Shown here piece after piece: positions 1-8,017 of a stretch of DNA of 21,944 nucleotides. The DNA comes from an uncultured Eubacteriales bacterium (GTDB lineage: Bacteria > Bacillota > Clostridia > Oscillospirales > Acutalibacteraceae). The notes under the pieces were generated by a model. The model saw only the letters and a program-made list of their open reading frames with translations. It was not told the DNA's origin and did no database searches. The stretch spans positions 1-21,944 of the forward strand of contig ONPH01000005.1 of the NCBI GenBank assembly GCA_900319655.1, given 5' to 3'. Every line of letters begins with the position of its first letter. Position 1 is the stretch's first letter. The position numbers and the translations under genes are program-made.

Positions 1-651
1 GAAACAGAGGGAAGTCAGCAAAGCCCGGGCTCACAAAGCACCGAGGCTTCCTCAAAGCTTGCGGAAAATCCCGTGAATGTGGCTGAGCTTCACGCGCAAA
101 ATCCCGACATTTACTCGTGGATTTACATTCCGGAGACCAATGTAAATTATCCCGTTGCTCAAAGCGACGCCGACGATAACTTTTATCTCGACCACGATAT
201 TTACAAAGGTTATAGCTTTCCGGGAACGATTTACTCGCAGTCGTGCAACAAAAAGGATTACTCCGACCGTGTAACCGTGCTTTACGGTCACAATATGCTC
301 GACGGCTCAATGTTCGCTACACTGCACAGATTTTCGGATCCGCAGTTTTTTAACGAAAACAGATATATGTATGTTTACACAGAAAACCGCAAGCTGACCT
401 ACGAGATTGTATCCGCCTTTGTGTATGACGACAGGCACATTATGAACTCGTTTAACTTTTTGGACGACGCAGTTTATGCCGAGTGGCAGCAGGAGGCGCT
501 CAACCCAAGGTCGGTTTCGAGCAACGTAAGAAAAGATATTCAACTTACCAAAAACGATAAAATGCTTGTTCTTAGCACCTGCCTTAACGGCGGCGGCGAA
601 GGACGATATTTGGTACAGGGGGTATTAAGGAAAAATGAACCAACCGGATAA
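1..651 (+). CDS. class B sortase, 5'-truncated by the window edge
   Basis: Cysteine transpeptidase that would anchor or cross-link surface proteins to the cell wall from the outer face of the membrane. The frame is open from base 1 (a Ser/Gln/Glu-rich stretch, then the domain), so the N-terminal membrane anchor lies outside the window; the internal GTG at 73 is not the true start. The catalytic triad is visible: His in LYGHNM (codon 289-291), Cys in LSTCLN (580-582) and Arg in GEGRYLVQG (604-606). The YGHNM form and the long insert between His and Cys fit class B rather than class A. The stop overlaps the next gene by 17 bases, so the two are probably co-translated. No substrate protein with a sorting signal is present in the window. 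The class B call is family knowledge applied to motifs. Confidence 0.9.
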   Translation, partial: ETEGSQQSPGSQSTEASSKLAENPVNVAELHAQNPDIYSWIYIPETNVNYPVAQSDADDNFYLDHDIYKGYSFPGTIYSQSCNKKDYSDRVTVLYGHNMLDGSMFATLHRFSDPQFFNENRYMYVYTENRKLTYEIVSAFVYDDRHIMNSFNFLDDAVYAEWQQEALNPRSVSSNVRKDIQLTKNDKMLVLSTCLNGGGEGRYLVQGVLRKNEPTG

Positions 652-1852
652 CAACGGTTTTGAGTGGGATGATATAAGCAGCGACTCGCAGTTTGTCGTG
701 GGCGACGTGGAGAGAACGGAAGTCAAAAAGGACAAAAAAACCGTCAGAGACGACGTCAGCGACTATATATATATGAACCCTGTCAAAACAAAGAAAAAAA
801 AGTCAGGGAAAAAGCAGCACAAATCCCAACGCAAAAAACGAAAAAAGACATGGAAAAAGGTTCTGCTGGCAATCGTTTGCACGCTTATGGCGCTTGTATT
901 GCTCACAGTCGGAACAACCTTATTCCTGATTTTCAAGGGTAAAAACGAACTGTTAATAAGCGATATACAAATTTCCTCGCCCGACGGCATAAACGCCACC
1001 GTGCAGGAAGGCGGACAGTATATCGTCTATAACGGCGTGACATATAAATATAATGAAAACGTCACAACCCTGTTGTTTATGGGCACGGATAAGCGTGACC
1101 TCAACGACCAAAACGAGCAGGGAACAGGCGGTCAGGCGGACGTTATCGTAATGATGGCGCTCGACTTGAAAAACCGCAAGCTGACAATGGTTAACGTTCC
1201 GCGTGACACCATGACCGACGTTGCAATTTACTCCGCAAGCGGGTATTATACCGGTATGAAAAAACAGCAAATCTGTCTTTCGTACGCATACGGCGACGGC
1301 AAAAAGACAAGCTGTAACAACACCTTGGCGTCGGTAAGACGAATTTTCTACAATATTCCGGTCAGCACCTACTATGCGCTCGACCTCGACGGTATAGCCG
1401 CGATGAACGACGCGGTGGGCGGAGTTGACGTAGTATCTCCCGAGACTATCAATAAGTTTAAGGAAGGTCAGCAGTATCATCTGCAGGGCGGCGACGCGGA
1501 GTCGTTTGTTCGAGATAGAGTTCACGACAGAGCAGACGCCAATATGCTCAGAATGCAGCGCCAGCAGGTTTACGCAAGGAGCTTTATGAACACGGTTATG
1601 AGCAGCGTAAAAAGGGATCCGTCCACAGCGGTTGACCTGTTCAACGACAGCGCTCCGTATTCGTGCACAAACCTGAACGCGGCAAAGGTTATGTATCTTG
1701 CGCAGGATGTTGCGCTGCACGGCTCACTGAGCGCAGAGATTGTCACTGTCCCCGGTAAAACAACGCTCAACGCAAACGAGCAGGCTGAATTTAATATCAG
1801 CGAAAAGGAATTCTACGAGCAGTTCCTCAGCGTATATTACGAAAAAATGTAA
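635..1852 (+). CDS. LytR-CpsA-Psr (LCP) family protein
   Basis: LCP enzymes transfer undecaprenyl-linked glycopolymers (teichoic acids, capsule) onto peptidoglycan outside the membrane. The 405-residue product has a long, very basic cytoplasmic N-terminus (Lys/Arg clusters about residues 52-75), one membrane segment (about 76-100) and an LCP domain (about 145-320). Expected signatures are present: LLFMGTDKRD, ADVIVMMALD, VNVPRDTM (Arg190, Asp191), the ALDLDGIAAMNDAVGGVDV block and FVRDRVHDRADANMLRMQRQ with its conserved arginines. The ATG at 635 sits inside the sortase gene, preceded by AAGG, so translation is probably coupled. Pairing with a sortase suggests a shared role in wall surface assembly. 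The acceptor polymer cannot be told from sequence. A 39-residue acidic tract precedes the basic region, which is longer than in many LCP proteins. Confidence 0.9.
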   Translation: MNQPDNNGFEWDDISSDSQFVVGDVERTEVKKDKKTVRDDVSDYIYMNPVKTKKKKSGKKQHKSQRKKRKKTWKKVLLAIVCTLMALVLLTVGTTLFLIFKGKNELLISDIQISSPDGINATVQEGGQYIVYNGVTYKYNENVTTLLFMGTDKRDLNDQNEQGTGGQADVIVMMALDLKNRKLTMVNVPRDTMTDVAIYSASGYYTGMKKQQICLSYAYGDGKKTSCNNTLASVRRIFYNIPVSTYYALDLDGIAAMNDAVGGVDVVSPETINKFKEGQQYHLQGGDAESFVRDRVHDRADANMLRMQRQQVYARSFMNTVMSSVKRDPSTAVDLFNDSAPYSCTNLNAAKVMYLAQDVALHGSLSAEIVTVPGKTTLNANEQAEFNISEKEFYEQFLSVYYEKM

Positions 1853-1855
1853 AAA

Positions 1856-1881
1856 TTGGTTGCTCAATAGACAGCAACCAA
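1856..1881 (-). terminator. terminator hairpin, minus strand
   Basis: Perfect 9-base inverted repeat (TTGGTTGCT / AGCAACCAA) with an 8-base loop. Read on the minus strand it is followed by five T residues, so it can end transcripts of the HTH-like gene at 1968-2585. On the plus strand no T run follows. Confidence 0.6.
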
Positions 1882-1904
1882 AACCATATAATAAAAAATA
1901 ATTG

Positions 1905-1936
1905 TAGGGTTCGGTCTTGACCGAACCCTCGTTTTG
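1905..1936. terminator. bidirectional terminator palindrome
   Basis: A perfect 10-base inverted repeat, GGGTTCGGTC / GACCGAACCC (1907-1916 and 1919-1928), has only two bases between its arms. CGTTTTG follows on the plus strand and a T-rich tract on the minus strand. It lies between the convergent LCP and HTH-like genes, so it probably serves both. Confidence 0.65.
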
Positions 1937-1967
1937 TATGTGCGGATTTTTTGTTTTCGGTATTTAG

Positions 1968-2585
1968 TTATATCAAAACCTGATCAAATTCGTACAGAGC
2001 CTCGTTAATTTCAAAACGGTTATAATTCTGTTTTAGAATAAAGAACTCTATAATTATATCAAATTTACTGCTGTGCGACAGCGCGTAGCCTGCCTTCATA
2101 AGCAGCTCCTTTGTCTCGTCAATGTCGAGCTCAAGAGCGACGGCAAAAGCCGCGGCGGTCTGTTTTGAGGGCTTGTACTGCGGATTTGTGCGGATTTTCG
2201 AGAAAAGCTTGCGGTCTATTCCGGCTTTTTTGTAGCACTGCGCGTCGGTGATGCCCTTTTCATCAATCTTTCGCAGGAGCATTTCGGAAAAGCTCTCGTC
2301 AAGAGAGTTGAGCATATCGCTAAGATTTGCGCCGAAGTTTGGCGCAAATGACTTTTCCTGTGCCATACCGATTGAAGGGGCAGGGGAGGACGGAGCCTTT
2401 CGGTTTGCATTTGAGCGGAATAATTGTGCTGCCGAAGCCTTCGGCGCCGAAGTAGCCAGGGGAATATCGGACAGCGCCGCACTTCCTTCAAACGCGGAGA
2501 TATCCTCGTAATTGCTGTCTATATATTTTGTCAGCTCGATTAAAAGCTCTGAATTCAGGTTTTTGCGCTTTGGTTTAAAGAACAT
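1968..2585 (-). CDS. HTH-like protein of unknown function, divergent from VWA gene
   Basis: 205 residues. Residues 1-30 form a short basic/acidic helix, and 40-95 an Ala/Ser/Pro-rich linker that is probably flexible. Residues 97-170 form a helical domain containing the pattern [16 protein letters not shown], which resembles the recognition-helix region of a Cro/XRE-type helix-turn-helix, followed by a helix with [20 protein letters not shown]. The C-terminal block ([27 protein letters not shown]) has the look of a conserved helical tail. The start ATG (2583-2585) follows GAGGG at a 7-base spacing, and a near-consensus promoter lies just upstream. It is transcribed away from the VWA gene with 134 bases between them, which suggests a regulator of its neighbour or a two-part module. 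DNA binding is inferred; the function is not recognised. Confidence 0.7.
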   Translation of the reverse strand: MFFKPKRKNLNSELLIELTKYIDSNYEDISAFEGSAALSDIPLATSAPKASAAQLFRSNANRKAPSSPAPSIGMAQEKSFAPNFGANLSDMLNSLDESFSEMLLRKIDEKGITDAQCYKKAGIDRKLFSKIRTNPQYKPSKQTAAAFAVALELDIDETKELLMKAGYALSHSSKFDIIIEFFILKQNYNRFEINEALYEFDQVLI

Positions 2586-2603
2586 ATTATCACCCTCGCG
2601 GTC

Positions 2604-2632
2604 ATTATAGCATTTAAAAATATTTTTGTAAA
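2604..2632 (-). promoter_or_regulatory. sigma-A type promoter for the HTH-like gene
   Basis: On the minus strand, TTTACA (2632-2627) and TATAAT (2609-2604) are separated by exactly 17 bases, about 20 bases upstream of the start codon. This is a near-consensus vegetative promoter that would give a very short leader. Confidence 0.75.
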
Positions 2633-2633
2633 T

Positions 2634-2650
2634 GTCGCTTTTGAAGCGAC
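2634..2650. promoter_or_regulatory. inverted repeat in the divergent promoter region, possible operator
   Basis: GTCGCTT and AAGCGAC form a perfect 7-base inverted repeat with a 3-base centre, directly upstream of the minus-strand -35. A second, shorter dyad (TTGTC / GACAA, 2682-2695) overlaps the plus-strand TATAAT at 2677-2682. Both are candidate binding sites for the divergent regulator. No contact data exist, so the role is inferred. Confidence 0.4.
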
Positions 2651-2676
2651 CAAATCAGCCTTCGAAAAGTCTATTA

Positions 2677-2682
2677 TATAAT
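2677..2682 (+). promoter_or_regulatory. -10 element for the VWA gene
   Basis: TATAAT lies 38 bases upstream of the VWA start codon. No good -35 is seen at 16-18 bases upstream, so this promoter may need an activator or be weak. Confidence 0.45.
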
Positions 2683-2719
2683 TGTCAAAGGACAAATAAA
2701 CTTTTCGGAGGTAATTATT

Positions 2720-3370
2720 ATGACAAAAAAGCTTAACAACAACATCACTGAAATCGTTTTCATTCTCGACCGCAGCGGTTCGATGAGCGGACTTGAAAAG
2801 GACACAATCGGCGGCTTTAACGCTATGATTGAAAAGCAGAAAAAGCAGGACGGCAAGGCGTATGTTTCCACGGTGCTGTTCGATCATGAGAGCGTTGTGC
2901 TCCACGACAGGCTGCCGCTTGAGCAGATTAAGCCGATGACCGAGGATGACTACACGGTGCGCGGCTGTACGGCGCTGCTCGACGCAATCGGCGGAGCGGT
3001 AAAGCACATCGGCAATATCCACAGATACGCAAGGCCTGAGGACGTGCCCGAGCACACGATGTTCGTAATCACCACCGACGGACTTGAAAACGCCAGCAGA
3101 AAATACAACAGCCGCGACATCAAAAGGCTTATCGAGAGCAAAAAGGAAGAGGGCTGGGAGTTCCTGTTTATCGGAGCGAACATCGACGCGATTGAAACCG
3201 CAAATGACTACGGAATAAGCGCAGATAGAGCCGTAAACTACAACGCCGACTCGCAGGGCACCGGAGTTGTGTTTGAGGCGGTCAGTGAAACGGTGGCGAA
3301 GTTCCGCGGAGGTCAAAAGGTTGCGCCGTGCTGGAGCAAGAAAATCAACGACGACTACAACAACAGATAG
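2720..3370 (+). CDS. von Willebrand factor A (VWA) domain protein
   Basis: 216 residues, essentially a single cytoplasmic VWA domain with no signal peptide or membrane segment. The metal-ion-dependent adhesion site is intact: DRSGS at 17-21 (Asp17, Ser19, Ser21), Thr84 in GCTALLDA and Asp120 in TTDGLE. VWA domains mediate metal-dependent protein-protein contacts, often in chaperone-like, stress or TerY-type systems, and the small soluble form here fits that use better than adhesion. The start is supported by GGAGG at 2707-2711, 8 bases before the ATG. The gene is monocistronic and ends in a strong hairpin. The C-terminus (residues 195-216) is basic and ends in NDDYNNR. The divergent HTH-like gene is the only obvious partner. 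The precise function is unknown. Confidence 0.88.
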   Translation: MTKKLNNNITEIVFILDRSGSMSGLEKDTIGGFNAMIEKQKKQDGKAYVSTVLFDHESVVLHDRLPLEQIKPMTEDDYTVRGCTALLDAIGGAVKHIGNIHRYARPEDVPEHTMFVITTDGLENASRKYNSRDIKRLIESKKEEGWEFLFIGANIDAIETANDYGISADRAVNYNADSQGTGVVFEAVSETVAKFRGGQKVAPCWSKKINDDYNNR

Positions 3371-3383
3371 TGCAAACAAAAAT

Positions 3384-3412
3384 ACCGGTTCATCGCTTAG
3401 CGGTGAACCGGT
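3384..3412. terminator. bidirectional terminator between VWA and LCP genes
   Basis: ACCGGTTCA / TGAACCGGT is a perfect 9-base stem with an inner CGC/GCG pairing around TTA. On the minus strand it is followed by ATTTTTGTTT, a clear T run. On the plus strand a looser T-rich tract follows. It lies between two convergent genes. Confidence 0.8.
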
Positions 3413-3423
3413 TAGTCATTTAT

Positions 3424-4590
3424 TTAGTTTGCTGAGCTTGAAGATGAAGAACCCGATGAACCGGAGTCTCCGCCCGAGAGCCTGTCCTCATAAATGAACT
3501 TGGCAAACTCCAAACGCTGCTTGTTCATATCGGCAATCGCGATAACCGAACCTGCCGGAGTGTTGTTTTCGTAGTACCAAAGTCCCTCTGTAGGAACATA
3601 ACTCTGCTCAACGGTGTAGGTCAGGTAAGTCGGAGCGTGAGAAACCAGAGCGGTAATCTCGTCCTTCTTGAGGTTGGTTGTAACCATAGGACCGACCGAG
3701 CTTACGATTGAAACAATCTTGGTGAGGTCAGCGCCCTTGAGGTCGTTGAACATCTTTTCAAGAAGCTTTCTCTGTCGTGAGGTTCTATCCCAGTCGTCGC
3801 CGTCAATACCGATTTCGTTGCCGTCCTCGTTGGTGGAAAGACCGCGGTTACGCGCGTACCAAAGCGCCTCCTGACCGTTCAGGTGAACTATGCCCGGAGC
3901 ATTGGTGATGGTCTTGGGGTTGTCAACCTGCTCGTTTTTGTACATCTGATAGTTGATGTAGTCAATTTCGTCCTGAGTAACTTCCATATCAATACCGCCG
4001 AGGGTGTCGATAATCTCAATAAAGCTGTCAAAGTCAACAACCGCGTAACGGTCGATTTTGATACCGAAGTTTGTCTCGATAGTCTCTATAGTCAGCTTAG
4101 GTCCGCCGTAGGTGTAAGCGGCGTTGATTTTGTTCTGACCGTAGCCGGGAATATAAACGTAGGTGTCGCGCTGGAACGAGGTGAGCTTAAGCTTTTTGTG
4201 CCAGTTGTCAATCGACATCATAATCATTGTGTCGGTTCTGCCGTGCTCGTCGCCGTCGCTGTTATCCTCACCGAAGAGCATAACGTTGAGCACCTTGCTG
4301 TCCTGAAGCAGCTGTCCGTCACCGATTGTAAGCTGAGTTCCGTCGCCGGTCATCTCAGCCGATACGGTAGCGGATACCGAGTCGGATTTGTCGCTTGACG
4401 GAGCCGTAAAGTCCTCAAAGTTCATAGAGTTAAGCAGTGCGTAGTAATAAACCATTGCGCCGCCGCCCAGCAAAAACAGTATTGAAAATATAAGACATAA
4501 AATTCTTAATGCTCTGCCTTTTTTGTTGTAAAGCTTAAACACCTGGGTGTTTGAGCTTATATCAACATAGTGGCCGTTAGAATTCGCCAT
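3424..4590 (-). CDS. LytR-CpsA-Psr (LCP) family protein, second copy
   Basis: 388-residue membrane-anchored LCP phosphotransferase predicted to attach glycopolymers to peptidoglycan. It has a cytoplasmic N-terminus, a membrane segment at about 27-53 and an LCP domain at about 98-290. Motifs seen: NVMLFGEDN, GRTDTMIMMSID, LTSFQRDTYVYIPG (Arg141, Asp142), AVVDFDSFIEIIDTLGGIDMEV, ALWYARNRG and DWDRTSRQRKLLEKMF. The last 16 residues are Gly/Ser-rich. The start was chosen at 4590 because AGGAGG (4602-4597) sits 6 bases before this ATG; the open frame upstream to 4671 lacks a ribosome site. It differs strongly from the LCP at 635 (no basic N-terminus, different arginine context), so the two are paralogues, not a recent duplication. 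Confidence 0.9.
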   Translation of the reverse strand: MANSNGHYVDISSNTQVFKLYNKKGRALRILCLIFSILFLLGGGAMVYYYALLNSMNFEDFTAPSSDKSDSVSATVSAEMTGDGTQLTIGDGQLLQDSKVLNVMLFGEDNSDGDEHGRTDTMIMMSIDNWHKKLKLTSFQRDTYVYIPGYGQNKINAAYTYGGPKLTIETIETNFGIKIDRYAVVDFDSFIEIIDTLGGIDMEVTQDEIDYINYQMYKNEQVDNPKTITNAPGIVHLNGQEALWYARNRGLSTNEDGNEIGIDGDDWDRTSRQRKLLEKMFNDLKGADLTKIVSIVSSVGPMVTTNLKKDEITALVSHAPTYLTYTVEQSYVPTEGLWYYENNTPAGSVIAIADMNKQRLEFAKFIYEDRLSGGDSGSSGSSSSSSAN

Positions 4591-4651
4591 ATTAATCCTC
4601 CTGTGTTGATAGGAAAGCTGTATTACAAAATTATATAAATAGACATATAAT

Positions 4652-4657
4652 ATTATA
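4652..4657 (-). promoter_or_regulatory. -10 element for the second LCP gene
   Basis: TATAAT on the minus strand, about 62 bases upstream of the ATG. The -35 region is poor. The gap 4591-4803 shows no open frame and no clear T-tailed terminator for the upstream yfbR-like gene, so some read-through is possible. Confidence 0.4.
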
Positions 4658-4803
4658 CCACATAATTCCATTGAATAATTCCTTATTAGAACTATAAGAG
4701 TTCCTTGTGACGAAATTTGCTGCCGAAAATAGCGCTTTTTTGATGCAGATAATCAAATTTGTGATATTTTTGTGAATATCGGGTGCTGGTTTTAACGCGC
4801 GTA

Positions 4804-5391
4804 TTAATTCAGCTCGTCGAGGGCAAGGTAGAACGACGGCAAAAATTCGCGCTCAAAAACCTCTGCCTCGGGCAGCTTCATATCGTCGATTGACTTTTGG
4901 ATTGTCTCCTTAGCCATTCTGAATTCATCGTTGCCCATGCGCATTTCCTCAATGCACTTTATAAGCGCCGAGTACCTGTCGGCTGCCTTTACAAACACAT
5001 GCAGCTTGTCGTCGTCTTTGCCGTTTTGCTTTAGGATTGTGCTGTAGTCGTCCCTGAAATCCTCGGGCAAAAGCGAGATAAGCCTGTCCGCGGCTCTGTC
5101 CTCAATCTGCTTGTAGGCGTCGATAATTTCGGGATTTTGATACTTTATCGGCGTTGGCATATCGCCTGTGATAATCTCTGTGCTGTCGTGAAAAACCGCG
5201 AGCAGCGCCGCGCGCTGGGCGTCGAGCTCTCCGCCGAAGCGCTTGTTGTGAATAAGCACCAAGCAGTGGGTTAAAATCGCCACCTGCTGGCTGTGCTCGC
5301 TGATATTTTCGAGCCTTGTGTTGTTCATCAGTCCCCAGCGGTTGATGTACTTCATCCGCGAGAGCATTGCGTAAAAATGAGATGACGTCAT
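4804..5391 (-). CDS. yfbR: YfbR-like HD-domain 5'-deoxynucleotidase
   Basis: Cytosolic metal-dependent nucleotidase that removes phosphate from deoxyribonucleoside 5'-monophosphates. The 195-residue product aligns by eye along its whole length with E. coli YfbR: SHFYAMLSRMKYINRWGLM at the N-terminus, ENISEHSQQVA (His33), LLAVFHDSTEIITGDMPTPIKY (His68, Asp69, Glu72, Asp77), KAADRYSALIKCIEEMRMGNDEF (Asp138) and a LPSFYLALDE tail. All expected HD metal and catalytic residues are present. The start is the ATG at 5391, matching the family N-terminus, with GGAG 8 bases upstream; a longer frame would need a TTG at 5409. It runs in the same direction as the LCP gene but 213 bases away. It is probably housekeeping nucleotide metabolism. 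Confidence 0.93.
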   Translation of the reverse strand: MTSSHFYAMLSRMKYINRWGLMNNTRLENISEHSQQVAILTHCLVLIHNKRFGGELDAQRAALLAVFHDSTEIITGDMPTPIKYQNPEIIDAYKQIEDRAADRLISLLPEDFRDDYSTILKQNGKDDDKLHVFVKAADRYSALIKCIEEMRMGNDEFRMAKETIQKSIDDMKLPEAEVFEREFLPSFYLALDELN

Positions 5392-5447
5392 AGCAAAATC
5401 TCCAAACAAAAATTTTTATTAAAAATAGTGCAAAAATATTCAGTATG

Positions 5448-5456
5448 TGTTATAAT
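5448..5456 (+). promoter_or_regulatory. extended -10 promoter of the yfhO-licD gene run
   Basis: TGTTATAAT is an extended -10 (TG-n-TATAAT, -10 at 5451-5456). Only a weak -35 (GTGCAA, 5428-5433) lies 17 bases upstream. This is about 70 bases before the first start codon and is the only clear promoter ahead of the run to 12829. Confidence 0.6.
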
Positions 5457-5524
5457 ATATTGATACTATACTTATTATACTGTTTTTAAGACAAATGTCA
5501 AAGATGTTACGGGGAGAATTTTAG

Positions 5525-8017
5525 ATGGGCGACAGAATACAGCGCTTTAAGCCGAGAAACGGCCACTTTTTTCTGTTCACATTCCTTGTGGGCTTGATTA
5601 CAGCGGCAGCGTTGTTCATACCTTTTATTGTTTATCAGGGAGGGGTATTTTATTACTACGGAGATTTTAATGTTCAGGAAATTCCGTTTTATCAAATGCT
5701 CCACTCATCGGTCAAAAGCGGCGAGCTCGGCTGGAACCACCTGACCGACTTGGGCTCGGACACAATTTCGAGCTACAGCTTTTACCTTTTGGGCAGTCCG
5801 TTTTTCTGGCTGACCATTCCGTTTGACAACGATTTTGTCCCGAATTTGATCGGGCCTTTGCTGATATTAAAATTTGCCTGTGCCTCGGGCGCGGCGTATC
5901 TGTTTTTGCAGAGGTACGTTAAGTACAAGCCGTTCGCGGTTTTGGGCGGACTGCTGTACGCTTTTTCGGGCTTTTCAATTTACAACGTATTTTTCTTCCA
6001 CTTTCACGAGCCGATGATAATGTTTCCGCTGCTCTTGGCGGCGCTCGACTGCTTTTTGTACGACAAACGCAGGGGACTTTTCGCGGTCGCGGTGTTTGCG
6101 GCGTGCGTTGTAAACTACTACTTCTTTGTGGGACAGGTGCTGTTCGTGGTGATGTACTACCTGATGGTCACCCTCACAAAGACCTATAAATTCAAAATTA
6201 CCGAGTTTTTGCTCTTGGCGCTCGAGGTAGCAATCGGCTTTGCAGCCACGGCGTTTATACTTTTGCCGTCGGTTTTGGGACTAATGGGCAATCCGAGGCT
6301 CGACACCTTCCCTAAGGACTGGAACGCCCTTGTGCACGACAAGCCCCAGCGCTACTGGTTGTCGGTGCTCGCGTTTTTCTTTCCTGCGGATATGCCGGCT
6401 ATGCCGACCTTTACCCCCGAGTCGAATTGCAAGTGGGCTTCCGTCGCGGGATGGCTTCCGCTGTTCGGTATGACCGGAGTTATCGCGTATTTACAGCTCA
6501 AAAAGCGCGACTGGATAAAAAAGCTAATCTGCCTTTTGATACTGTTCGCGATGGTTCCCGTCCTCAACAGTATGTTCCAAATGCTCAACACCTCGATTTA
6601 CTACGCGAGATGGTACTATATGCTTGTGCTGCTGTTCGTGCTGGCGACTATCAGGGCGGTAGAGAACAGGCGTACAAACTGGAAACGCGCTTTAATCTGG
6701 TCGTCGTGTATCACGCTCGGCGCTACTCTGCTTATCGGCTTAATGCCAAAGACCGTCGAGAGCGAGACCGGCGGCGAGGATTCGTACACCATAGGCGTTC
6801 AGGCGGACAACGTCCGATTTTGGGCGTATGCTCTGGCGGCTATGATTTGCCTGCTCGGCTTTGCGCTGATTATTAAAAAGTTCGGCAAAAACCGTTTTGA
6901 GTTGGTCACAGCGTCAACAATCGCTGTGCTTGTCGCGGCGCTTTTGACCTCGTACTTTATTATCGGCACAGGTGTGCTGAGCAGCTCGACAACCTCGACA
7001 ATCAGAAAAGATATAATCAACTCGCGCTCCGATATTGAAATTGACGATTTGGAGACCGAGCGAAGCGACTTTTACAAGTGCGTTGACAACACCGCAATGT
7101 ACTGGAAGGTTCAGAGTATCAATTGCTTCCAAAGCTCGGTTTCGCCGTCGATAATGCAGTTCTACGAGAAAATCGGAATTAAACGCGACGTTGCCTCAAG
7201 ACCTGATTTTTCAGCCTACGGGCTCAGACCGTTTTTGAGTACAAAGTATTATTTTGACTACAGCCTTGACAACGGCGACTACACCATCGACAAAAGCTTT
7301 GTCGATAACAAGGGCGTTACCAAAATGCCGGGTTGGAAATTTATTAAGTCAAACAATAACTTTGATATTTATTTGGATGAAAACTACATCCCCATGGGAT
7401 ATTGCTTTGACAGCTATATCACCGAGGAGGAGTTTGAGCGGATCAGGGAGAAGGACCGTCCGCAGGCTCTTGTAAACGCGATGGTTTTAAGCCATGAGCA
7501 GATGAAAAAGTATTCGTCCATCACCGGCTACACCGACGAAAAGTACGCCGCGCTGTACAGCCAAAATCCCGGCAGGTTCAAAAGCGTTGTGGATAATTAC
7601 AGCTTCGGTACTCCCCAGCTTGAGCAGGCTTGCAATAAGCTTAAGGCGGATTGCTGTTCGTCGTTTGAGTACACCAAGGAAGGTTTTACGGCGAAGTACG
7701 AGAACAAGGGCGGCGAAAAGCTGATGTTCTTTACCGTGCCCTACAGCGAAGGCTTCACCGCCGAGGTAAACGGCGAGGCGGTCGAGGTCGAAAAGGCGGA
7801 TTACGGCTTTATGGCGGTTAAGGTTCCGGCAAAATCAAGCTGTGACATCGTGTTTAAGTACCGCACGCCCGGGCTTGACCTCGGAATAAAAATTACACTC
7901 TGCGCCGCGGCGGCATTTGCGCTTTATATGCTTGTTGTGCTGATTACGGCGGTTGTAAAAAGGGTGCTCAGAAAAAGAAAAAACAATATTCGGGAAAATT
8001 GGAGAGATATAAAATGA
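5525..8017 (+). CDS. YfhO-family multi-pass membrane protein (GT-C type)
   Basis: 830 residues. An N-terminal membrane region (about 14-480, roughly a dozen hydrophobic segments) is followed by a soluble, probably extracytoplasmic region (about 490-785), a final membrane segment (about 787-812) and a basic tail. The first outside loop has YYGDFNVQEIPFYQ, with Asp47 in the place where GT-C enzymes keep a catalytic acid. The B. subtilis relative YfhO is required to glycosylate lipoteichoic acid, using lipid-linked sugars; the same role is likely but inferred. A GGGGAG site lies at 5511-5516. The stop codon overlaps the next start as ATGA, so the downstream peptidase is translationally coupled. 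Downstream GT2 and LicD genes agree with surface-polymer decoration. Confidence 0.85.
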   Translation: MGDRIQRFKPRNGHFFLFTFLVGLITAAALFIPFIVYQGGVFYYYGDFNVQEIPFYQMLHSSVKSGELGWNHLTDLGSDTISSYSFYLLGSPFFWLTIPFDNDFVPNLIGPLLILKFACASGAAYLFLQRYVKYKPFAVLGGLLYAFSGFSIYNVFFFHFHEPMIMFPLLLAALDCFLYDKRRGLFAVAVFAACVVNYYFFVGQVLFVVMYYLMVTLTKTYKFKITEFLLLALEVAIGFAATAFILLPSVLGLMGNPRLDTFPKDWNALVHDKPQRYWLSVLAFFFPADMPAMPTFTPESNCKWASVAGWLPLFGMTGVIAYLQLKKRDWIKKLICLLILFAMVPVLNSMFQMLNTSIYYARWYYMLVLLFVLATIRAVENRRTNWKRALIWSSCITLGATLLIGLMPKTVESETGGEDSYTIGVQADNVRFWAYALAAMICLLGFALIIKKFGKNRFELVTASTIAVLVAALLTSYFIIGTGVLSSSTTSTIRKDIINSRSDIEIDDLETERSDFYKCVDNTAMYWKVQSINCFQSSVSPSIMQFYEKIGIKRDVASRPDFSAYGLRPFLSTKYYFDYSLDNGDYTIDKSFVDNKGVTKMPGWKFIKSNNNFDIYLDENYIPMGYCFDSYITEEEFERIREKDRPQALVNAMVLSHEQMKKYSSITGYTDEKYAALYSQNPGRFKSVVDNYSFGTPQLEQACNKLKADCCSSFEYTKEGFTAKYENKGGEKLMFFTVPYSEGFTAEVNGEAVEVEKADYGFMAVKVPAKSSCDIVFKYRTPGLDLGIKITLCAAAAFALYMLVVLITAVVKRVLRKRKNNIRENWRDIK

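Noticed and set aside
953..1720. 255-codon minus-strand open frame
   Set aside because: Lies wholly inside the LCP gene at 635-1852, whose motifs are clear; no ribosome site and no recognisable domain.
2555..3379. 274-codon minus-strand open frame
   Set aside because: Antisense to the VWA gene and overlapping the promoter and ribosome site of both divergent genes; a codon-bias shadow.
3883..4398. 171-codon plus-strand open frame
   Set aside because: Antisense shadow of the second LCP gene; repetitive Val-rich composition without family features.
7999..8013. TTG start for the M20 peptidase
   Set aside because: ATG 8014 has GGAGAG at the right distance and the common ATGA overlap with the upstream stop.
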